Position numbers and translations under genes: made by a program | Shown: one piece after another, positions 23,695-35,760 of the stretch | How the letters are laid out: each line of letters starts with the position of its first letter | How positions within the stretch are numbered: position 1 is the first letter of the stretch | From: Actinernus sp. WN-2022 | Taxonomy: Eukaryota; Cnidaria; Anthozoa; Actiniaria; Actinernidae | Assembly: GCA_030867875.1 (NCBI GenBank) | Contig: JAOWCC010000916.1 | Span: 1,496,001-1,560,000 of the forward strand | Direction: 5' to 3' | DNA: 64,000 bases | Notes under the pieces: model-generated | What the model was told of the DNA's origin: nothing | Database searches by the model: none | Seen by the model: only the letters and a program-made list of their open reading frames with translations

Positions 23695-24099
23695 GTATAC
23701 CTTGTTAGATTTGTGGCCAATTTAGAACAAGATGAAGATGAGCAATACAAAAGTTTGCCAATTAAGCCTGCCAAGTGTGCAAAGTTCACAAGTGAACCTG
23801 CTGTGCCAACAAAAGCATCAGAGGTTCCACAAAGCTACCCAGCTTCGGTATCTATTGAGCAACTTCTGAATGCAGGAAAATTTGTTAAGCCAGCCTCCAG
23901 AAGAAAGACAGTATTGAAGTTGGAGTCATTTGACTTACTCAACAAAGAGTGGAAAACAGAAAAGTGTCTAACTCTCTATATTGATGATGACAAATTTGCA
24001 TCCGGAGCATATTCCGTGATGCATTCAAAGGAACACCGGAAAGTGGCAGCCAGTGTAGTTCAGTGTAGTTTAAAACAAAGTCTTCAATCTTTTTTCTAA
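23695..24099 (+). pseudogene. Alpha-type kinase N-terminal exon, truncated
   Basis: An acceptor TTGTTAG precedes VYLVRFVANLEQDEDEQ. After a linker comes KFVKPASRRKTVLKLESF, then CLTLYIDDDKFASGAYSVM. The last segment is the opening strand of an alpha-kinase fold (TLY-x-x-D-x-x-FASG, where the family continues F-R-x-A). Here the FR is replaced and the frame stops at 24097 without lysine, zinc site or catalytic loop. It is therefore a truncated remnant or an exon whose partners are lost. Confidence 0.45.
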
Positions 24100-24484
24100 A
24101 ACAAAATGGGTCGGTCTGAGCGATGGTAAACGAAACTTTCTATTGGGATGGCCTTCGCCGGAAGTGGCTCCCAAAACTGATGCTGAAATACATACTGGCC
24201 GAACACACATGATACACATACAATTTAATTTCTTGGTCGAATTTCACTCGTCAATCTTTACAACTAGGATGGAAGCCGACTGATAATCCCATACAAATTC
24301 TGGTAAATACTTCCGGCATTTGTAGACGGTGTAGAGCCAGCAAAATATTTCCGCATATTTCTACATGTTGTAAATTAAGTTTCCACACTCATATAATCCC
24401 AACTATTATCTATCAAGTCATTATTTGCAGGAGAACAAATACTATTTGGCATTTCATTGTCAACATATATTTTATTTCATTCCA

Positions 24485-24688
24485 GCTTTAACACACCAAG
24501 TGCGATAATGCCCTTTGCAGTGGTTGCCTGGTCGAAGAAGAACGGCGTCCCGTTAGCTAAGGAAGAATGGTCAGCTGAACCTTTAACTAAACTTACATTA
24601 ATGAATAATGATACTGCTAACAAAGGAGTGGAAGTTACGCTCATGTGTAAAAAAGTGCTCTGGCAGGGCATTATAATGAAGAATGTTG
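24485..24688 (+). CDS. Possible exon of an unknown protein
   Basis: Bounded by an acceptor (CATTCCAG) and donor (TTG|GTAAGC). Contains MPFAVVAWSKKNGVPLAKEE and VTLMCKKVLWQGIIMKNVG. The FAVVAW start with a charged follow-up resembles first exons of BEN-type or uncharacterised nuclear proteins, but the identification is weak. The next candidate exon near 24924 (LNRYRRQLYQNVRQT) has an in-frame stop. Confidence 0.3.
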
Positions 24689-25554
24689 GTAAGCATGCAT
24701 ATGTTCCTGTTACAAAAAGTATATGCATAAACTATGCTAACAGTCACGTGCTGGTATATTACTTCATTAACGAATGAATTTAGCGTTGCCATGGATGCTG
24801 GAGGGCAAGCTATCTTTAAACATAGGCACCCGAATCGTGCTGGAAGCTTTTTGAAATGTTAACAGCTACCAGCACGTGTTATGCAAACTGCACTTAAGGA
24901 TGGGCCATTATTTTTTTGATAGGAGGAATGAAAAATGTTGGAACAAATTGAAGGTGGCACTGGCAACCGAACTCGGCTCAATCGATATAGAAGGCAGCTT
25001 TACCAAAATGTTAGACAAACCTAGTTGGGTTCCCTGTGGCCTCAAGCTTTTGTCGATCACCAAAGTTAAGCCCGATCGGGCGAGGGGTGACCGCCTGAGA
25101 ATACCTCGTGCTGTAGCCATTTCTTTTTAGTTTTTCTTCTTTATTCCCCTGATTTTTTTTTTTTCAGAGAGCATATACCAACACCTTTTAAAAGGGAATT
25201 GGAACCCCTAAATTATACTGAGTTAGAATAATTTTAATAGCTGGTCGTGAGAGCAGCTGTGGGTAAATGACCTAGCAAATGAAAAGGAAACAAGCAACGT
25301 AGCATAAGTCTATATTTTACTCGAATTCTTGCGATTTAACCATTTAATCTTTAATTATCATTAGGGTTAGGGTACTGAGTGACACAACGACTGTTGACTT
25401 CATAACCATGATTTTTCGGTAAACAATTCATACGAGTGGGCTCCCTGCGCAATACTCTTTGCCTTTATTCAGAAAACCAGGAAGATGAAAAAGAAAAAGA
25501 AAAAGGAAAAGGAAAAAGAGAAAGATGTAGTTGCAAGGTTCAACGAAGACCTAA

Positions 25555-25838
25555 ATGGCTTCAATATTGAACGAAAAAAGAAAACTAGACGACACAAGTG
25601 ATGAAAACACTTCCGATTCAAGCGAGTCCAACCCATCAGTGTACACTCCACCAAAACAGCAGACAAACGGCACACTGGCACTTCAGCATCCACATTTTGG
25701 AGGAAAAAACAAAAAACAAAAAAAAAAAAAAAAAAACCACCCAGGAAGTGCTTCAGCGATCAGTGCAAGGAAGAGAAGGTTAAATTAAGGGAACGAATAT
25801 CACAACTTGAGGCAAAACTCAAATATAAGGAAGAAGGT
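25555..25838 (+). pseudogene. Charged/coiled-coil exon with poly(A)-run frameshift
   Basis: Frame 1 reads MASILNEKRKLDDTSDENTS and a proline/glutamine segment to a lysine stretch encoded by an 18-base A run (25718-25735). Beyond the run the protein-like frame is a different one (PPRKCFSDQCKEEKVKLRER, then a heptad SQLEAKLKYKE), ending near a possible donor. A one-base length change in the A run, real or from sequencing, would explain the break. Probably a coiled-coil nuclear protein; function unknown. Confidence 0.35.
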
Positions 25839-26139
25839 AATAACTAATTAACTTACTTTTATGTTATGTAAGTTATGCACACCGAAGAGAAACAATTGAT
25901 ATGTTGCCAGTTTATCCAGTCGGTGTATCAATTGCTTAATCTATTTTAGTTGGTTGGTGGAGGAAGATGTGACGAGGCTAAACCATACAGCCGGGTAAAG
26001 TACGAGTGCACCTTCGGCCTCAATTTTATCAGACTCTCACGAAACTGTCACGAGTTACCAACGTTAAATAAAGTTGCTTTAAATACTTTACTTTACTTCG
26101 GTGAATAATTGTTAAATGTATCCAGGTGATGTTTTTTAA

Positions 26140-26142
<3 letters not shown>

Positions 26143-26201
<59 letters not shown>
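26143..26201. repeat. (TA)n microsatellite
   Basis: About 30 TA dinucleotides upstream of the HECT gene first exon. Nothing else is seen in 25840-26270. Confidence 0.85.
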
Positions 26202-26202
<1 letters not shown>

Positions 26203-26302
26203 TCGTTTGCAGAAAGGTTGTCCAACACAAATATCCAGATATCGAAATATCTAATTTATTCAGATATATCTAATGAGATGCAGTAGATACTGTTTCCTAA
26301 AA

Positions 26303-26650
26303 ATGGCGGAATGCGCGGAGACCTCGCAGCAACAAACTCTCAAAATTGAACTTCGCGTCATTGACTCAAAGAAAAAGAGCAGCTACAGGGTCCACAGAAT
26401 TGCAACTTTTCCTGTGGTGGAAAATATTCATGCTTTCAGACAAGCCGTGGAAAGTTTTTTACCGGACGTTAAATCCACTTGTCAATACGATTTTGGGTAC
26501 TTTGGGGAGCGAAACCGAAAATTCTGGGTCGATACAGCAGAAGAGCTAGGCGACGCCTATAGCATGGCTTTAAACGGCTGTGCTTTCTGGATTGATCCGA
26601 CTATGAAGGTGCCGAAGAGCGACAACAATCCCTGTGCCACTGAGCCAAAC
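26303..26650 (+). CDS. HECT-type E3 ligase gene 1: candidate first exon
   Basis: Starts at ATG 26303 (AAAATGG context) and ends at a consensus donor AAC|GTAAGT after 116 codons. It reads TLKIELRVIDSKKKSSYRVH and VESFLPDVKSTCQYDFGYFG with a tryptophan- and aromatic-rich core, a compact ubiquitin-like or PB1-like domain by composition. I know similar N-termini from uncharacterised cnidarian proteins. Attachment to the HECT exons 6 kb downstream is inferred from strand and order only; the splice phase to the next exon is off by one. Confidence 0.45.
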
Positions 26651-26748
26651 GTAAGTGAGACTTTTGCGTGCATGACAATTTTGAGAATTCCTTCTCCGAG
26701 CTAATTGTAAAGCGAAATACCCCACTGATATTTTCTTTTCATTTTAAG

Positions 26749-26861
26749 GGCCTCATAAATCAGAGAAAGAAGAGGAGATAAATGAGACGATGACTAAATT
26801 ACGCGAATCACACGGTACTGCCTACCAGCCATATAAATACAGAGTATGGGCCGAAATGATT
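26749..26861 (+). CDS. HECT gene 1: candidate exon 2
   Basis: An acceptor TTTTAAG and a donor ATT|GTAAGT bound the reading SEKEEEINETMTKLRESHG then YQPYKYRVWAEMI. The phase at the 5' side does not match exon 1 by one base, so a small indel or an unrecognised junction exists. Confidence 0.45.
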
Positions 26862-28196
26862 GTAAGTTTTTACACTCGATTTTGAGTAATATATTCGTAG
26901 TTTTACTTCTAAGTAATTGTACGAAAAACCCATAAGTTTGACATTAAAAGCCTCTCTAGATCTAAATACTCAGCTCGCACTTTCTTGTTAAACCTGTGAA
27001 TAACTACTAAAGTTTAAGTAGAACTAATTTAGTGATTCAGCTTATAATTAGTTCTGAGGTGAGCACAGTCATTGTTTCTACCGAGAACGACTCATTTCAG
27101 TGTAAAATGCTAAATCTAACATTAATTCAAAATTGTGTCGAAGGATGTCGAAAGCGTGTGTGTCAAATATAGCGGAGCTTTAGTAATGCAGAATTACCCA
27201 GTGGACAACTTTGGGTCCTGATGCTGTGAACATTTGTTGTGCAAACTTTTAACAGACAGGGCGGATGATTCAAATTCATTAATATTGAGGCGGTTCAGTT
27301 AAAATGGTCGCAATTATTTACGTTTTGTAGAAACCGCTTCAATTTTTGTGTTTCTGGCAGTTTAGATCTGTAGCCTCCAGATTTAACAATGCAATAAGTC
27401 GTTTTCTATAATTTAAAAAATTGTGAATAATTCGCGGTCTTAAAAATATACCAAATTTTACGCCACATTCTCAGGTGTTCACTGAAGTATGCCAAAACCA
27501 CAGCATTTCATAACATCTTTCAATTGTGCTAATTACAGCATAACAAACGCAATTCACTAGCACTGCCGTCTCTATTTTACTATTTATTGCCGGCTGCAAC
27601 AAACTGAATCAGTTGATTTTGGCGCCAACGAATTACCTTGTACAAAGGCTACGGTCGGATAGTGTTTTGGTAAAAAAAAAACGCTTACAGCATCACATGC
27701 ATAAATGTCATAGTGATATCAAGATATCTTGTACATGGCCTGTTTAATATATTTTGGTCAAAAACCGAGTCATTTGGTGCCTCCAGTCAATCACATTTTA
27801 GGCGTGAACTGGATCTATCCTATCCATGCAGTGGAATAAGTTGGAATAAGTCCTCGCTTAGATCAGTCCCTACGGCTGTTTCACGTACGTCCGGCGTTAA
27901 AATTCAGTGTTGATTTTTTCAGTGTCCTTTATTTGAATTCGGTGTACACTTTCAGCCAATGACACTAGAGAATAACTAGAGGGTAACGATGATCATGATC
28001 ATGGTAACCTGAGTATCAGTCCCAGTGGGAAGGGGGGGAACTAGGACAGCCTGATTGGTTCAGTGCGACATCCGCTAGAGTTTGGGGACATATATAATCT
28101 AATTATTTAACATCCATATTACACTGTAGTATACGTGCACCATCCGCCTTTATAGTAATAGCTTCGATATTGCGTTTTTTAGGCTATGATTTTTAG
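26862..28196. other. Intron of HECT gene 1
   Basis: AT-rich, no convincing frame or repeat beyond short homopolymers. The acceptor at its end is in a tandem GCTATGATTTTTAG duplication (28183-28210), giving two alternative AGs 14 bases apart. Confidence 0.4.
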
Positions 28197-28381
28197 GCTA
28201 TGATTTTTCACATGATGATGTGGAAAATCCTCCAACTCTTTTAATGTTTGGCTTCGGAGCTCGTAAACAGAAGCAGCGTGAGAGCATAGGAGACGTTGTT
28301 GCGAGTGCTGCTAAGGCCATTGTAGAGGTCATAAAGCCACCCATGGCCAGCAGCAGTAAAACATCAGCAAGCTCGGCCAAG
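28197..28381 (+). CDS. HECT gene 1: candidate exon 3
   Basis: Reads DFSHDDVENPPTLLMFGFGA, then KQKQRESIGDVVASAAKAIV and a serine-rich tail, ending AAG|GTACAG. The WAEMI...NPP-x-L/I-F sequence logic links it to exon 2, as in related cnidarian proteins. A serine/alanine linker precedes the ligase domain. The splice phase again needs one extra base. Confidence 0.45.
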
Positions 28382-31300
28382 GTACAGTTAAAGTGTATAT
28401 GTTCGATATTTGAGGAAGTTTCCCAAACCCGAAGATTTTAGCTCAGAACAAAAGCATAATATCGTCAAATTCCCGATGGTGTGTGACGTAAACTGAGAAT
28501 CGACCCATTCTACCAGTGCCTGTCCAACTTGAAAGGGAGTGGCAGAGACCGAATCAAATATATTTTGGCCATAGGTTCCAGGGGGATCCAAAACCAATCG
28601 TATAAGCATTTCAATTACACGTCTGAGCTTTATCATGGCTCTCAAATGGTCCTTACCGGTACATATGCTGTAAAAATTGTGGTAAAATTGGCTAAAGTAC
28701 AAAAGATTCTTCGTTAGCTTTTTTTGTTATGTACACATTCTCATATGTAAGAGCTGTCTGAACCCTTTGTAAACAGAACAGTGCCTTATAACAAATTCTT
28801 GTACAACTTACCTTGGTCAGTTCCGTTTTTGGTTATTTTACATTTGAAACAGCTTTTGAAGAAAACTAAATCAAGAAATCGACTACATTTCTATTTGACA
28901 TTTACTTCACCTATTGTTTGCTGAAAAGTTCGTGGGTCTCCCCAGCAGATTTAACCGTTCAGCGATTGGTCGATTGAGCACAATGACTTTGTTCTCCGAA
29001 TGTCTTCGAAAAAACACCAGGTGTTGAATTCCTTCGGCACTCGTTCGTCACTGCTTCCGAAGAAAAGCCACGTTCAACCACAGGCTGCCTGTGGTTCCAC
29101 TAGCACAGGCAGCCCATGAAAAAAAGGCTAAGCTGATCCAACCCCGGATCGTTACAGGCTAGGTTGGCTGCAGAAACTGTCGAATTTGAGTACTTACAAA
29201 GCGAGGAAATAAGCGATGGAACGATTGAATGAGTGCTAGAGGAATGTAAGAAAGGGTTTATGGAGGTAAAATGCTGAAAGTTTGGATTTTCGAAGAATTA
29301 CGAGGCTTCGAAGAGTCGCCACGTGGACTAGTGGCGTCTCGTGTTTCCTACCTTCTCAATATTTATATAGGGGAAGGGCAAAAATCCCTGAAGTGCCTCA
29401 AACCAGAAATAAACACATCAGTGATGAAGAGGAACGACTTCACAACACACAGGTAAGGTTTTATGACTTTATTAATCATTTTAGTACAGTTTTAGATTTT
29501 TTCTAAACATTCCCATACATTCCTTTAGCTTGGTCTGCCTGTGGCATATTTAGTCCTCATTGTTATTAGCCGGATTTTCAGACGGTACGAGGTCGTCCGC
29601 TCGTCTCGCCTTCCACACGCTTTTCTTCGTCCTCCCAGTCTTCTGAACTTCTCTCACAATATCGTCTTTATCTGCCATATCGATGAAAATCTACTCTAAT
29701 TCCGAGCGTGTGAAAATTCTACAAAGAAAACAAGTCGCTACAAGTTAGCCGCAAGACTCCGGTGGGACGAAGTGACGTAAAAATCGTCACAGGAATTAAT
29801 GTAAACAAAATGGCGGCGCCCAGGTCTTCGCGGGGCCAACTTTGAGGGGCTCGTTCTCAACTCTGAAAACGTTTTATCAAATTTTAATACATTTTCTGAA
29901 CAAAGTACATCTGAAAGATGCTTTTGAGCCCTAATGTGTTTTTCACTCGGGTATCCCTTTAAGGTATAGAATAAGTAAATTTCTAATATAACCAACAAAA
30001 TATCTGGATTCTGATTGAATGGTCAATAACAAAGGCATAAAAAGATAATATATATATAGAGAGAGAAAGTGCACACATATCTCTCAGCAAATGTTTACTC
30101 AGACAGTATTATTATAAAAAATAATAATAATGAACTGCTAGTGTTATATGGGTATACTGAGTGATATTTAGAAAGATTTAAAAATTGCATTCACGTTAAT
30201 AAGGCTTGTGCAATTATCAGAACTTTCAAAATATCACTCAGTGCCTATAAATCACGTACCATATGTGTAGCACTAGCATTAAAGCCAGGTGAAAGCTCTC
30301 GAGCGTGAAGGTAATGTTTCCAGGTTTTGGAAACCTCACTATGATTAGTCGGTCTCCGGGAAAGGAATATCTGCTTGTTTCAGCAGGCATTAGTTGGGAG
30401 GAATGCATGACCAGACAAACAAATGTCTGCGTAGGAGCCTAACCCTCTCCATGCAGAATTTTGTGTGATCCCCCTCTCTTGAATATAAAAGGAAAATCAG
30501 AATATGGTTATCATATACCATAATTTATGTCCAACATCTCAATGTCCTTTTACTTTCAAAAGCAGGGCCGTAGCCAGACTGGTCAAAAATATAGACAAGG
30601 CAAAAATTATGAACACTGTTACTAGGGGGGTCTGGGATTCTCAAAAATGGCATTTCCTGCATTTTGAGAGCACTTTCAATGTTATCATCATGTTATGTCC
30701 ACACCACAATTCATTGCAAACCTTAACCCCAAATTAAAAACAAACCCTAACCATTTTCAATCCCAAATCATTTTAGAACAACTCTAAATTAATACACCTG
30801 AACTTTAATGGAGAATTTTGTACTTTTGAAGTGGCCTAGTTTAACTCTGGGAATCGTTGTGTGCTATAACATGAAGTCTTACCCCTTTCAACATTTCAGA
30901 AAAGGCATTAATAGACTCATCTACCTGTATGCTGGCTATGCTACTGAAAAGTAGAATGAATCAGATTGGAGCCTCCTGCTAACTGTTCTATCACATAACA
31001 GGGGTGTAGCTATATATCATGCTTTGTATTGTAAGCCCATGGTGTAGTGGTGTAGGAGGTATGATTTTTTTTGAAAATCTAGGTCCTCCTCAATGGTATT
31101 TTGAGCATTTTGAGGCAAAGATTAAAGGAAAGAGACTGGGCTTGAGACTTTTTAGAGTGCCCCCTGCATTTGTTTCTCATGATCCCTCAAACTCGCTTTT
31201 TTTTCTGGTGCCCCCCCCCCCCCCCCTCCCCGAATAAAAATGGTCCCTTAGTAAAACATTCTGAATAATTATATATATAACCTTCATTTAGTCCTTTAGG

Positions 31301-31398
31301 TGTCCTTAAAATGATAGAGCTGTTGAAATGATTGCAAAATCCATCAGTTTGTTTTCCTTGTCACCTGAGGTCAATATAACACATCTTGTATCTTTCAG
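28382..31398. other. Intron region with transposon fragment
   Basis: No exon recognised. Contains the TTAA element copy (29590-29963), a TATATATAGAGAGAGA microsatellite near 30050, a palindromic CAGGCTGCCTG...CAGGCAGCC block near 29080-29118, and a C14 tract near 31212. Confidence 0.4.
29590..29963. mobile_element. Partial copy of the TTAA foldback element
   Basis: Matches the right arm of 21386-22819 from the GCCTTCCACACGC block to the terminus GGGTATCCCT followed by TTAA. The inverted start codon context and MADKDDIVREVQKTG reading (minus strand) are better preserved here than in the other copies, suggesting the arms include a real first coding exon. The left end is truncated or different. 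Confidence 0.7.
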
Positions 31399-31472
31399 TT
31401 CAAGGTGATTCTGATGATGAGGTATATTCAGAAAGTCCATTTCTTTCGAGAACTGCAGGCAACAAAGACGGT
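31399..31472 (+). CDS. HECT gene 1: short acidic exon
   Basis: Between an acceptor CTTTCAG and a donor G|GTATCA. Reads QGDSDDEVYSESPFLSRTAG, an acidic low-complexity linker of the sort placed between N-terminal domains and the HECT domain. Confidence 0.4.
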
Positions 31473-32643
31473 ATCATACGATATTTACATTTATTATATG
31501 GCAGCTCAGTGAGCGGGCAAGATGACTTGAATGCTGCAATCTGATTGGTTGCTCAGCGGGCAAGATTTTCAGGATTTTCCAAATTCGCTCACAATTCTTC
31601 GTAAACAAATAGCGATAGAACCCATACATTTTGAAAGAAACTAAACAATTTGTGACATGAAGGCAAATACTAATTTAAAAATCGTTCTGCCTTTTCGTTT
31701 ACAGCTAAAATTCACCTTTTTAGAGGGATTAATGCAGTTTTTTCTGGCTCTTGCAAGTTCGATGAAAACAAATGCAGCAAATGCGACTGAATTGAACGAA
31801 GCTGGACTTACGGAGATAAAAAACTACAGCGAAGCTGGAATGGCGGTTACTTCAAAAACACAAAGAAAAGTTCGGCTACCTCACAACGCTACTACAATCG
31901 TGATACAAAAAATAAAATTATTACGGAAACGAGTAAGCTTAGCACACAGTTTCGTCAAAGAAAGCAGGTTTTATATTGTATGAGCTAAGAAATTCAGCAT
32001 TTACATTTGGTAAATGGCTTACAAATTAAGAGTATTTACTAATTAATACTTACAAGTTTGTTTGTATTCTTCTACAGCTCTATTTGTCAAGTTTTGCAGT
32101 GTGCTTATCTGAGTTATCGCCACTCGAGTGATTTCAACGCCGGTTTTCAACTTTCAAATCTTCCACAAATATGCACATTTTTGTCTCTAGTTAATGCATT
32201 CGGCCTTCCTGATGAAGTTGTCATTGAAACTCAGTACATCTGAAGTAAAGTTACAGGTCAGTTTTCATCCATAAAACGCATTTTTACGTCGGAAAACAAA
32301 CTGTTTTGAATGCCACAAGGTGGAACTTCAAGTAAAAGTCGTCGAGACTCAGTCTAATTTTAGATTGATTTCTATTCGCTCTTCAGTTTACCACTCAATG
32401 GGTTCCTGGCGCATTTGTCAAAGTGGGATTTTATTAATTTTTGCCATATAATAAAAACCTTATTGTTCAAGCTTCTTCGGTCAAGATGGGGGAATATTGG
32501 CCTCGTTCATTTTTTGCGTTTATTCATGTTGAAATAATATTATATTCATCTCATTCCCTGATTCATATTTTGTTTATCTGTCGAACTAGATATCTGTATG
32601 AATGCTTCCATATCACATATTATATACACTGAATTATTTTTAG
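31473..32643. other. Intron of HECT gene 1
   Basis: A frame at 31657-31983 reads moderately protein-like but lacks splice borders and motifs, so I leave it out. Nothing else is seen. Confidence 0.35.
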
Positions 32644-33168
32644 AAACTTATCAGGGATCTGTTTGCTACACTTGCAGAAATTTCCATTACATCAATTCTA
32701 AAGTGTCTTGGAATGAAATTAACTGGTCGACCATTAAAAGTTTACACAGATGAAGAAGACATTGTGGTAGATGCCATGGCTGTCTACAAAGATCCCACAT
32801 TTGATCCATCTCGTCCATTGAGGATAACTTTCAATGATCAGCCAGCAGTTGACACAGGTGGCCCCAGAAGGGAATTCTATGAACAGGTTTATGCAAAGCT
32901 GGTCAGTGGGTCTGAGAAGGGCTTTCAGCTGTTTGAGGGGCCATCGACAAGGCTGATACCGACATACAATGCACGACTTGTTTTCTCGGGAGTTATGAGA
33001 TGCGTGGGGGAAATGCTAGCCCATTCAATTTCACAATGTGGGATAGGAATTTCCAGACTTTCTCCTGTCTGCTACTGGTATCTTGTATATGAGGATGTAA
33101 GCAAGGCTATATCCTATGCTGAAATCTCTGATGTCCAGGATGCAGATGCAGCAGAATGCATCAGTCAG
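32644..33168 (+). CDS. HECT gene 1: HECT domain N-lobe exon
   Basis: A 175-codon exon, acceptor TTTTTAG and donor CAG|GTAAAC, phase 0 at both ends. It holds the start of the HECT ubiquitin-ligase N-lobe, which binds the E2: PSRPLRITFNDQPAVDTGGP followed by RREFYEQV (the usual D-x-GGP-x-R-E-F-F signature), RLVFSGVMRCVGEMLAHSI and CGIGISRLSPVCYWYLV. The enzyme passes ubiquitin from E2 to a cysteine in the C-lobe and then to substrates. Sequence type recalls the G2E3-like ligases annotated in many cnidarians; that assignment is family knowledge. Confidence 0.85.
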
Positions 33169-33562
33169 GTAAACAGTGTAAAATACATATTCTTGCATGG
33201 AGCGTGAAGCATAGGTATTATGTTTTTAGTTCAAAAACTTTAAAGCAATGCAGCGAAATGAGTATGACCTTTTGGTCCTTGCAAGAATTGCTGGTCAGAC
33301 TTCAGTTGTGCACTCTCCAGTAAAAGCAGCTTTTAAGTCTATTGACCTAAGGAAAACTACTTGTTCTTTGATTATATGAGAGGAGATAGAATGACTACTA
33401 TACTATAGGTTTAGCAGAGAATTCACAGCCAATGTAGCATTCAATGCTCTGAAAACTGGTGGTACAGTATATACAAGAGCTGAAATGTCAAGCTCTTGCC
33501 AAATCCAGTTGGTAGCTCGGCAAAAAGACAATGATTAATAATTCACAAGCATTGTTTTTCAG

Positions 33563-33661
33563 ATCATTAATACCAGGACAGAGGAAGATGTGAAAGAGCT
33601 GAACAGGGACACCAATTTCATCAACACTTTATCTGAAATTGGCAGCACATCTACTTTATCT
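33563..33661 (+). CDS. HECT gene 1: HECT domain exon 2
   Basis: A 33-codon, phase-0 exon between TTTTTCAG and TCT|GTAAGT. Reads IINTRTEEDVKELNRDTNFI and NTLSEIGSTSTLS, part of the N-lobe. Confidence 0.75.
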
Positions 33662-34207
33662 GTAAGTTTATTCAATTCAATGTACATAATTTACAACATT
33701 CAATTTACCTGATCACTAAAGACAGACTAATTTACTTTGTCCCTTTTAGCACACATACCTTCAATAGGCTATTTTCATCAATAATGGTCATGTGACCTTG
33801 TCAATTAGAAATATTTGTGCTAGCACAAAGTGGACGCCAGGAATGAAGAGTGTGCCAAAATTAGCAACTGATTCGAGTTTCATCTTAATATCTCTAAAAT
33901 TGAAGAATTTTATGAAGAATTTAACAGAGTTTGTGAGCTGGACTGCAAGCCATGCTGTGAAGATGGTAATTCAGGCTGTGTGTGCTACATGTATTATAAC
34001 TTTGCAAAATATCAACAAAGTATTAATCATAAAGTAATGAATCGGACTATGCAATTTAGAATTGTCAGTGTTGCACAAAAGGTTTTTGAGATGGAAAATA
34101 TTTCCTTTCCCGTGAGTAATAGACAGGGAAAAAATCTCAACATCATACCTCCCCCCTACCAAAAAAAGCTAATTAATGGCTGTTTCTTGTTACTTTTATT
34201 TGCACAG

Positions 34208-34481
34208 TTAAGAAACAAGGACGAAATTGTGCAATGCATAATGTGTAATTATGTTATCAACAATAGGAAGGCCCTTTTGGAACAGTTGAGAGGACTCAAG
34301 ACTCTTGATGTACTGAATCAGATGACAAAGTATCCAGAGCTTATGGAACCCATGTTTGTTGTCAGGGAAGAATCAATAAGCCCCTCATCAGTACAGGAAA
34401 TGTTGTCATTTCCTTCAGATGCTGACGGAAATGTTGTTAAAGATATGCTACTTCGTTTCATTGGGAAGAGTAACATTAATG
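34208..34481 (+). CDS. HECT gene 1: HECT domain exon 3
   Basis: A phase 0 start after TTTGCACAG, ending in phase 1 (AATG|GTATAT). Reads EIVQCIMCNYVINNRKALLE, then LKTLDVLNQMTKYPELMEPM and SFPSDADGNVVKDMLLRFIG, the helical end of the N-lobe and the hinge to the C-lobe. Confidence 0.8.
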
Positions 34482-34822
34482 GTATATGGCCAGAATCTAT
34501 TATATAATTCATCATGGAAAAAAACTGCTCAAGTGAAATGTACAAAATGTAGATGACAAAACTTATGAACATACAAAACCACAACCTGTGTATATAAAAA
34601 GAAAATTCTCAAGCCTATAAAGTGGAGTTGTAAATGTTATGGAAATAAACTAATTTTTAGCTGTAAGAAGTAGTGGCTGTGAATGAAAATAAACGGTGAC
34701 AGACAAGACTTTATAGCTGTTTGGAAGTCCCTAATTTATTTTCATCTGCTACATGTATATGTAATTATGATATCTTTATTATCATTATTGTTCACCAGCA
34801 ATATATTTTATACCTTTTGCAG

Positions 34823-35006
34823 AGCTGAAGCAGTTTCTACGCTTCGTAACTGGAACATGCTCTCTCTCAAATTCAGACAAGATTGGTGTAAGTTTTCATG
34901 TCTATCTATGCTTCCACATGCATGACAACATCAATCATATGAACACTTCAGAGAAGCAATGAAAACAGTCATCTTCAACATTGGACCATCATTTAATGCA
35001 ATGTAA
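34823..35006 (+). pseudogene. HECT gene 1: catalytic C-lobe exon, damaged
   Basis: Begins in correct phase (G|AG) with ELKQFLRFVTGTCSLSNSD, the C-lobe signature, then KIGVSF. The in-frame reading ends at TGA 34960. The expected C-lobe end is seen in another frame: SCLSMLPHA, a stop, then SYEHFREAMKTVIFNIGPSF to TAA 35004. About ten residues before the catalytic cysteine, including the usual H/N-T, appear deleted and a stop follows, so the active site is broken unless the GTAAGT at 34890 is used as a donor. A last intact exon elsewhere was not found. Confidence 0.65.
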
Positions 35007-35204
35007 TTTTCTACAGCACACAATGTACTTTTCTTGCACAAGTATGTGACTATATTGTCTAAGTGTAGGTATGACATTTGAGTTACTTAATTGTAGGATA
35101 AATGCTATTAGGTTTATAGATGTTTAGCACCTACCATAAAATTAATGATTTTTTTGGGTATCATGGTGGATATGCAGGGGTTTCATTAGGTGTAATAGCT
35201 TTTA

Positions 35205-35272
35205 GGATGCATTCTCTTGGGCCTATTCTGACTATTCCGGATGCATTCTCTTGGGCCTATTCTGACTATTCC
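35205..35272. repeat. 34-bp perfect tandem duplication
   Basis: GGATGCATTCTCTTGGGCCT... is repeated twice head-to-tail with period 34. Confidence 0.85.
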
Positions 35273-35469
35273 GGCCATAATGAAAGTCGTGTATAGCTAG
35301 TATCTATTTCACAGGTTAACTATTTTCTCCCATCAAACATCCAAACACTGCAAAAGGACAAGTATTATTAAAACAGATACCATCCCTCATTATTATATTG
35401 ACTTTGAAAATAACTGGTATCCATACTGTCACAATACGAATGGTATTATGAAAGTCATGAATTTCCCAA

Positions 35470-35760
35470 TGTGCCTATTGTAGGCATATATCGCCCGCCT
35501 AAAATGCCAGTAGGACAAATGTGTGTGGGATTGAGGAATGCCTAAAGCCTATCGTCCTCTCGGTTCAATGTCAACTGGTTAAATGAAAAAGAGATAGACC
35601 ACCTCTACAATCTATTTGTTAGAGATCATAATTATAGACAGCTAGTATTGTGTTACACGACTGACAACATAACTGCTATCGACCATATCTATACTGATAC
35701 TACTATTTTAGAAACCTATTTTCAGATCATAAAGCAATGTGTGTGTTAATTAATTGTTTT
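35470..35760 (+). pseudogene. LINE endonuclease fragment
   Basis: Plus-strand remnants of an APE-type endonuclease: GIYRPPKMPVG, LNEKEIDHLYNLFVRDHNYR, then DNITAIDHIYTD and a SDHKAM-like end, across frame changes. No reverse transcriptase follows. Confidence 0.5.
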
